Shown here: one piece after another, positions 7,409-10,518 of the stretch
Numbering within the stretch: the stretch's first letter is position 1
How the letters are laid out: each line of letters begins with the position of its first letter
DNA from: Ectocarpus siliculosus
Lineage: Eukaryota; Sar; Phaeophyceae; Ectocarpales; Ectocarpaceae
Reading direction: 5' to 3'
NCBI GenBank assembly: GCA_000310025.1
Contig: FN649750.1
Location: forward strand, 1,763,322 to 1,773,839
DNA: 10,518 bases
Program-made: the position numbers and the translations under genes
The notes under the pieces: generated by a model
Told to the model about the DNA's origin: nothing
The model's database searches: none
The model's input: only the letters and a program-made list of their open reading frames with translations

Positions 7409-7624
7409 ATGCGAGCCGGGCGACCGCATCGTCGCCCAAATAGAATGAGGGCATGTTATTGGTGCGAAGTTAAGAGCAACAGGCTACCAGCAAGGGCAAG
7501 GCCATGTTCTTGGAAAATGGCGGCTGAAGTACGATCGCATACTTCATGCTCAAGAGATTGTACGCAGCGAGGAGGAGAAAGCGAGTTGTGTTGCGACGTC
7601 ATTTGGTCCAACTTATTGCTGTAG
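7409..7624 (+). CDS. Cys-rich ORF, possibly remnant of a transposase zinc-binding tail
   Basis: This ORF has 71 codons, begins soon after repeat copy 4, and ends at 7624. It contains C-Y-W-C, then P-C-S-W-K, then H-T-S-C-S-R-D-C, then C-C-D. Paired cysteines after an Arg-rich segment are a feature of the C-terminal zinc ribbons of some DDE transposases such as PiggyBac-like elements, but spacing is not a clear match and no catalytic region lies upstream. It may be a chance frame or a fragment. It is in a different frame from the retrotransposon remnant just downstream. Confidence 0.2.
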   Translation: MRAGRPHRRPNRMRACYWCEVKSNRLPARARPCSWKMAAEVRSHTSCSRDCTQRGGESELCCDVIWSNLLL

Positions 7625-7639
7625 TCTACCATGGTACAC

Positions 7640-8559
7640 ATTAAAAAAAACATTCTGATCTCTGCTGAGTGCGGACAGACAGGGCACCTACATGTACTAT
7701 GCCCAAATCCGACAAAGGAATAACGTCATAAAACACAAAAAAAATACACACACACAACCACTTCCCTGGTCTGCACAAAGACCGGTGCCTCGAGTGTCCT
7801 GCACACCAGGATGGTTCGCGTGATACTAAAGACGTTACGCGAATGCCACATGCCTGTCGCTGTAGAAGACTCTTCCCCTTTTACTCCAGACACTGGTAGG
7901 GGAAAGGGGCTCTACAAGATGGATTTGGTGATCCCCCCAGGACTACATGCAGGAGATAAAGAAGAGAAACTCAGCACCAAGTCCATTCTTCTACACGTAA
8001 CAATCGTCAACCCATCCGCAGGTCGAAACATAGACAAGTCGATCTGCCCTCGAAGATCGAGCTGCAAGTAAGGCAAACCGCTATGCAGGAACTTTCAACC
8101 CGTCTAGATCTACCCTCCTTATGCTGCTTTTTCAACGTATAATGGGGGTCTTGGCAAAGGCACAAACCGACTTATCGTAGCCATCGCCAGCCACTTGGCA
8201 TATGAAGCCTTTTGCAAGGGTAAGTTCGACGACGAAACAGCCTTGCTTCGCCGAAGCCTTTTCATACCAATAGGATTCGGAGGCGGTTTACCTTCGAGCT
8301 GGCTCGTTTTCTATCCGTGCGAACTCGTGATGTTGGTAAACGTCACGGACTACTTCTCGATCAGTTCCCACCACGGCCAATAGGTTGGGATCTCGGTAGT
8401 AGTGCAGATAGAAACGACCAGGATGGCAATGACGGGAACTCGTTTGACAGCGATGAAGGAGGAGGAGAGGGAACGGGAGGAGGACAAGACAGAGACCAAA
8501 GCAGCAGTCGAGGAGGGAAGGAATGGCGTGGAAGAGAGCAAGAGCTTCGAGCCAGATGA
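7640..8559 (+). pseudogene. Decayed retrotransposon fragment (zinc-knuckle remnant and post-RT region)
   Basis: At 7670-7702 the peptide C-G-Q-T-G-H-L-H-V-L-C-P-N-P fits the second half of a CCHC zinc knuckle, with Ser where the first Cys should be, then a stop at 7721. In the same frame from 7772 to a stop at 8069 come C-T-K-T-G, H-T-R-M-V-R-V, K-M-D-L-V-I-P-P-G and H-V-T-I-V-N-P. This resembles the region after the reverse transcriptase of some non-LTR elements (RH...R...E...RPADi...DVTVVNP). The similarity continues in shifted frames: K-A-N-R-Y-A-G near 8074, Y-N-G-G-L-G-K-G near 8140, and R-R-F-T-F-E-L-A-R near 8290. At least three frameshifts and two stops make it inactive. The family assignment is from memory of the pattern, not a search. 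Confidence 0.5.
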
Positions 8560-8767
8560 CCTTCCCCACCACAAACGACGCAGGGCTAGAGAGGAAATGT
8601 CGAGAAGTTGCTATGAAATGACCATGAGAACGATGGAGTTGGAAGGAAGGAGGATGACGGTGAAAGCACTCCAAAACGAAATCGAGTGCAAGGTAGCAGC
8701 CTTCGTAGACGTGTGCAGTTTTCTTCTGTTACTACCGTTTCTGTCTTTGATCCGGAGAATAGGTTAG
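8423..8767 (+). CDS. Highly charged ORF with predicted coiled coil, uncertain
   Basis: This ORF has 114 codons from an ATG at 8423. The first half is rich in Glu, Arg and Lys (E-E-E-R-E-R-E-E-D-K), followed by a basic H-K-R-R-R-A-R-E-E and a helix with many Met and Glu. After a potential splice donor at 8693 (gcaag, then gtagc) the frame becomes hydrophobic and looks non-coding. Such a charged tail is common in transposon-associated Myb/GT1-like proteins, but no DNA-binding domain is visible. It overlaps the end of the retrotransposon remnant in another frame, so it may be an artefact of purine-rich DNA. Confidence 0.2.
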   Translation: MAMTGTRLTAMKEEEREREEDKTETKAAVEEGRNGVEESKSFEPDDLPHHKRRRAREEMSRSCYEMTMRTMELEGRRMTVKALQNEIECKVAAFVDVCSFLLLLPFLSLIRRIG

Positions 8768-8862
8768 TCTCCCGCATGCCGCCCCCTCACGGGGTCCCGA
8801 TTAATGGCATTTACAAGTGTTCTGTGTTATCAACCGCACTGAGACTGACGTCTTTTCATTGG

Positions 8863-9051
8863 TCAGCCGGTTAGCGCGGTCGATGCCGATACAAATAAAA
8901 AAACTAAAAAGCTAGATTCCACGTTATCCCACGGCGGGCGCACCGGCCCATGTGACTTCGATAATAACAATCGGAATCCAAGCAGGCGTGCCGTTTGTGT
9001 CCGTGGAAGACGTCGCGCGAATATCGCACCAGTTGACGAAAAGAAACGCAT
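8863..9051 (-). CDS. Small ORF with Arg-rich, mitochondrial-presequence-like start
   Basis: This ORF has 62 codons from an ATG at 9049-9051. The N-terminus contains M-R-F-F-S-S-T-G-A-I-F-A-R-R-L-P-R, with several Arg, Ser and hydrophobic residues and no acidic residue for about 40 positions, as in mitochondrial presequences. A P-P-W-D-N segment and a hydrophobic stretch of about 14 residues follow. I recognise no family. It lies 100 bases downstream of the TPR gene stop on the same strand and could be part of that gene's 3' untranslated region. Mixed codon use gives no support either way. Confidence 0.22.
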   Translation of the reverse strand: MRFFSSTGAIFARRLPRTQTARLLGFRLLLSKSHGPVRPPWDNVESSFLVFLFVSASTALTG

Positions 9052-9151
9052 GTTGAATGGATTTCCTTGACTGCGGCAACCATTAATCTCAGACGTCAGG
9101 GTACACCGTACTGAAAACAAATGAAGCCCAGCTGAAAGAATACTATGTACT

Positions 9152-10518
9152 CTACGACAATACTACCACAGGCCATATACCAAGGAAAACATACATGGAG
9201 AGCGCATCATTTTCCGTGCGCCAGACGCTATTACTCCGTCTACACCAATCCACCGGCGTCTTCGGTACACCGACCCAACTTAAGTCGTATCTCGGCAACA
9301 TCTGGTCGTCCCCACCCTTGCTCTGATTGATCTCCAGCGATCGCCTAAAGAACGATTCCGCCAACCCCATCGTCCTCTCTACACACTGACCCATCTCGTG
9401 CAGCGTCACGGCCACCTGCGGATCGTCGGCCCCCAACTTGGCCTCCTCGATCTTGAGAGCACGCCTAAACAACTCTTCCGCCTCCCCCGGCCGCCCCGCC
9501 TCCCGCACACACTGACCCAACGAGTGAAGCGCCACGGCCACCTGCGGATCGTCGACTCCCAACTTGGCCTCCTCGATCTTGAGAGCACGCCTAAACAACT
9601 CTTCCGCCTCCCCCGGCCGCCCCGCCTCCCGCACACACTGACCCAACGAGTAAAGCGTCACGGCCACCTGCGGATCGTCGGCCCCCAACTTGGCCTCCAT
9701 GATCTTGAGAGCACGCCTAAACAACTCTTCCGCCTCCCCCGGCCGCCCCGCCTCCCTCACACACTGTCCGATCTCGTGCAGCGTCACGGCCACCTGCGGA
9801 TGGTCGGCCCCCAACTTGGCCTCCTTGATCTCCACAGCACGCCTAAACAACTCTTCCGCCTCCCCCGGCCGCCCCGCCTCCCTCACACACTGACCCAACG
9901 AGTAAAGCGTCACCGCCACCTGCGGATCATCGGCCCCCAACTTGGCCTCCTTGATCTTGAGAGCACGCCTAAACAACTCTTCCGCCTCCCCCGGCCGCCC
10001 CGCCTCCCGCACACACTGACCCAACGAGTGAAGCGTCACGGCCACCTGCGGATGGTCGGCCCCCAACTTGACCTCCTTGATCTCCACAGCACGCCTAAAC
10101 AACTCTTCCGCCTCCCCCGGCCGCCCCGCCTCCCTCACACACTGACCCATCTCGTGCAGCGTCACGGCCACCTGCGGATCGTCGGCCCCCAACTTGGCCT
10201 CCTCGATCTTGAGAGCACGCCTAAACAACTCTTCCGCCTCCTCCGGCCGCCCCACCTCCCTCACACACTGACCCAACGAGTGAAGCGCCACGGCCACCTG
10301 CGGATCGTCGGCCCCCAACTTGGCCTCCTCGATCTTGAGAGCACGCCTAAACAACTCCTCCGCCTCCCCCGGCCGCCCCGCCTCCCGCACACACTGACCC
10401 AACGAGTGAAGCGTCACCGCCACCTGCGGATCGTAGAACCCCCAACTTGGCCTCCTTGATCTCAAGAGCACGCCTAAACAACTCTTCCGCCTCCCCCGGC
10501 CGCCCCGCCTCCCGCACA
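9152..10518 (-). CDS. TPR-array protein, brown-algal NB-ARC-TPR/kinesin-light-chain-like type, C-terminal part
   Basis: The frame is open from 10438 to a TAG at 9152-9154. It encodes eight 42-residue tetratricopeptide units (start to end: D-D-P-Q-V-A-V-T-L-H ... R-P-G-E-A-E-E-L-F-R-R-A-L ... A-K-L-G-A), a degenerate ninth unit whose second half diverges (F-F-R-R-S-L-E-I-N-Q), and a non-repeat tail of about 55 residues. The pattern is the 42-residue kinesin-light-chain class of TPR, a protein-protein interaction solenoid. In brown algae such arrays follow NB-ARC domains in candidate immune receptors; that domain would lie right of the window. The edge unit (10440-10518) is in a different frame because of one extra base at 10436-10439, so the copy may be a pseudogene, mis-assembled, or spliced in a way I cannot see. 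The ATG is outside the window. Confidence 0.8.
   Translation of the reverse strand, partial: CGRRGGRGRRKSCLGVLLRSRRPSWGFYDPQVAVTLHSLGQCVREAGRPGEAEELFRRALKIEEAKLGADDPQVAVALHSLGQCVREVGRPEEAEELFRRALKIEEAKLGADDPQVAVTLHEMGQCVREAGRPGEAEELFRRAVEIKEVKLGADHPQVAVTLHSLGQCVREAGRPGEAEELFRRALKIKEAKLGADDPQVAVTLYSLGQCVREAGRPGEAEELFRRAVEIKEAKLGADHPQVAVTLHEIGQCVREAGRPGEAEELFRRALKIMEAKLGADDPQVAVTLYSLGQCVREAGRPGEAEELFRRALKIEEAKLGVDDPQVAVALHSLGQCVREAGRPGEAEELFRRALKIEEAKLGADDPQVAVTLHEMGQCVERTMGLAESFFRRSLEINQSKGGDDQMLPRYDLSWVGVPKTPVDWCRRSNSVWRTENDALSMYVFLGIWPVVVLS
9428..10518 (-). repeat. 126-bp tandem coding repeat, eight full units plus edge unit
   Basis: Unit starts on the minus strand fall at 10435, 10309, 10183, 10057, 9931, 9805, 9679 and 9553, an exact 126-bp period with no internal indels. 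The degenerate unit begins at 9427. The core gaggcggaagagttgttta is unchanged or nearly so in every unit. Differences are few and mostly amino-acid changing, clustered at four places per unit. No introns separate the units here. Confidence 0.95.

Noticed and set aside
10424-10439. A 16-nt GT...AG segment at the TPR frameshift, considered as an intron
   Set aside because: It is far too short for the spliceosome, and removing it leads to a stop codon.
9398-10459. A 353-codon plus-strand open frame antisense to the TPR array
   Set aside because: The 126-bp unit is a multiple of three, so one stop-free antisense frame repeats through the array. The peptide is a monotonous Arg/Leu/Pro repeat and the minus-strand frame is a clear TPR.

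Overview
This window looks like nuclear DNA of a eukaryote with long introns, most likely a brown alga close to Ectocarpus. The basis is an array of near-identical 42-residue TPR units of the type I know from Ectocarpus NB-ARC-TPR receptor genes, an intron-rich gene with GT-AG boundaries, and many dispersed repeats, homopolymers and decayed transposon pieces. Nothing looks bacterial: I see no operons, ribosome binding sites, tRNAs, rRNAs or CRISPR arrays. The species assignment is inference.

Two genes are well supported, both on the minus strand. (1) About 722-4125: three exons whose splice phases agree encode a signal-recognition-particle SRP54/Ffh-type M domain of bacterial (organellar) type. 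Exon 3 (722-892) holds the signature helix segment, exon 2 (2105-2184) the segment before it, and exon 1 (3948 to 3996 or 4125) a short lead-in. I found no exon for the NG GTPase domain. The 3' end lies beyond the left edge. (2) 9152-10518: the C-terminal part of a TPR gene with eight exact 126-bp units, a degenerate ninth unit, an 80-residue non-repeat tail, and a 1-nt frameshift near the right edge. The 5' part, where an NB-ARC domain would be expected, lies outside the window.

Between and inside these genes lie mostly repeats. Intron 2 carries four tandem copies of the exon 3 splice acceptor (884-1235). Intron 1 holds a purine/pyrimidine satellite (2281-2430), a 136-bp-spaced duplication (2580-2815), and a 66-bp tandem pair next to an A16 hairpin and a G18 run (3455-3673). 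A dispersed repeat family with a G-run head and a tRNA-like promoter-box look occurs four times in the same orientation (about 162, 3059, 6285 and 7117). The last two copies are about 260 bp long and flank a 560-bp spacer.

7640-8559 is a decayed retrotransposon fragment (zinc-knuckle remnant, then a region found after the reverse transcriptase in some non-LTR elements) with several frameshifts. Several weaker ORFs are listed with low confidence: 4309-4878 minus (zinc-finger-like spacing), 7409-7624 plus (Cys-rich), 8423-8767 plus (charged coiled coil) and 8863-9051 minus (Arg-rich N-terminus). 4942-6000 is essentially featureless.
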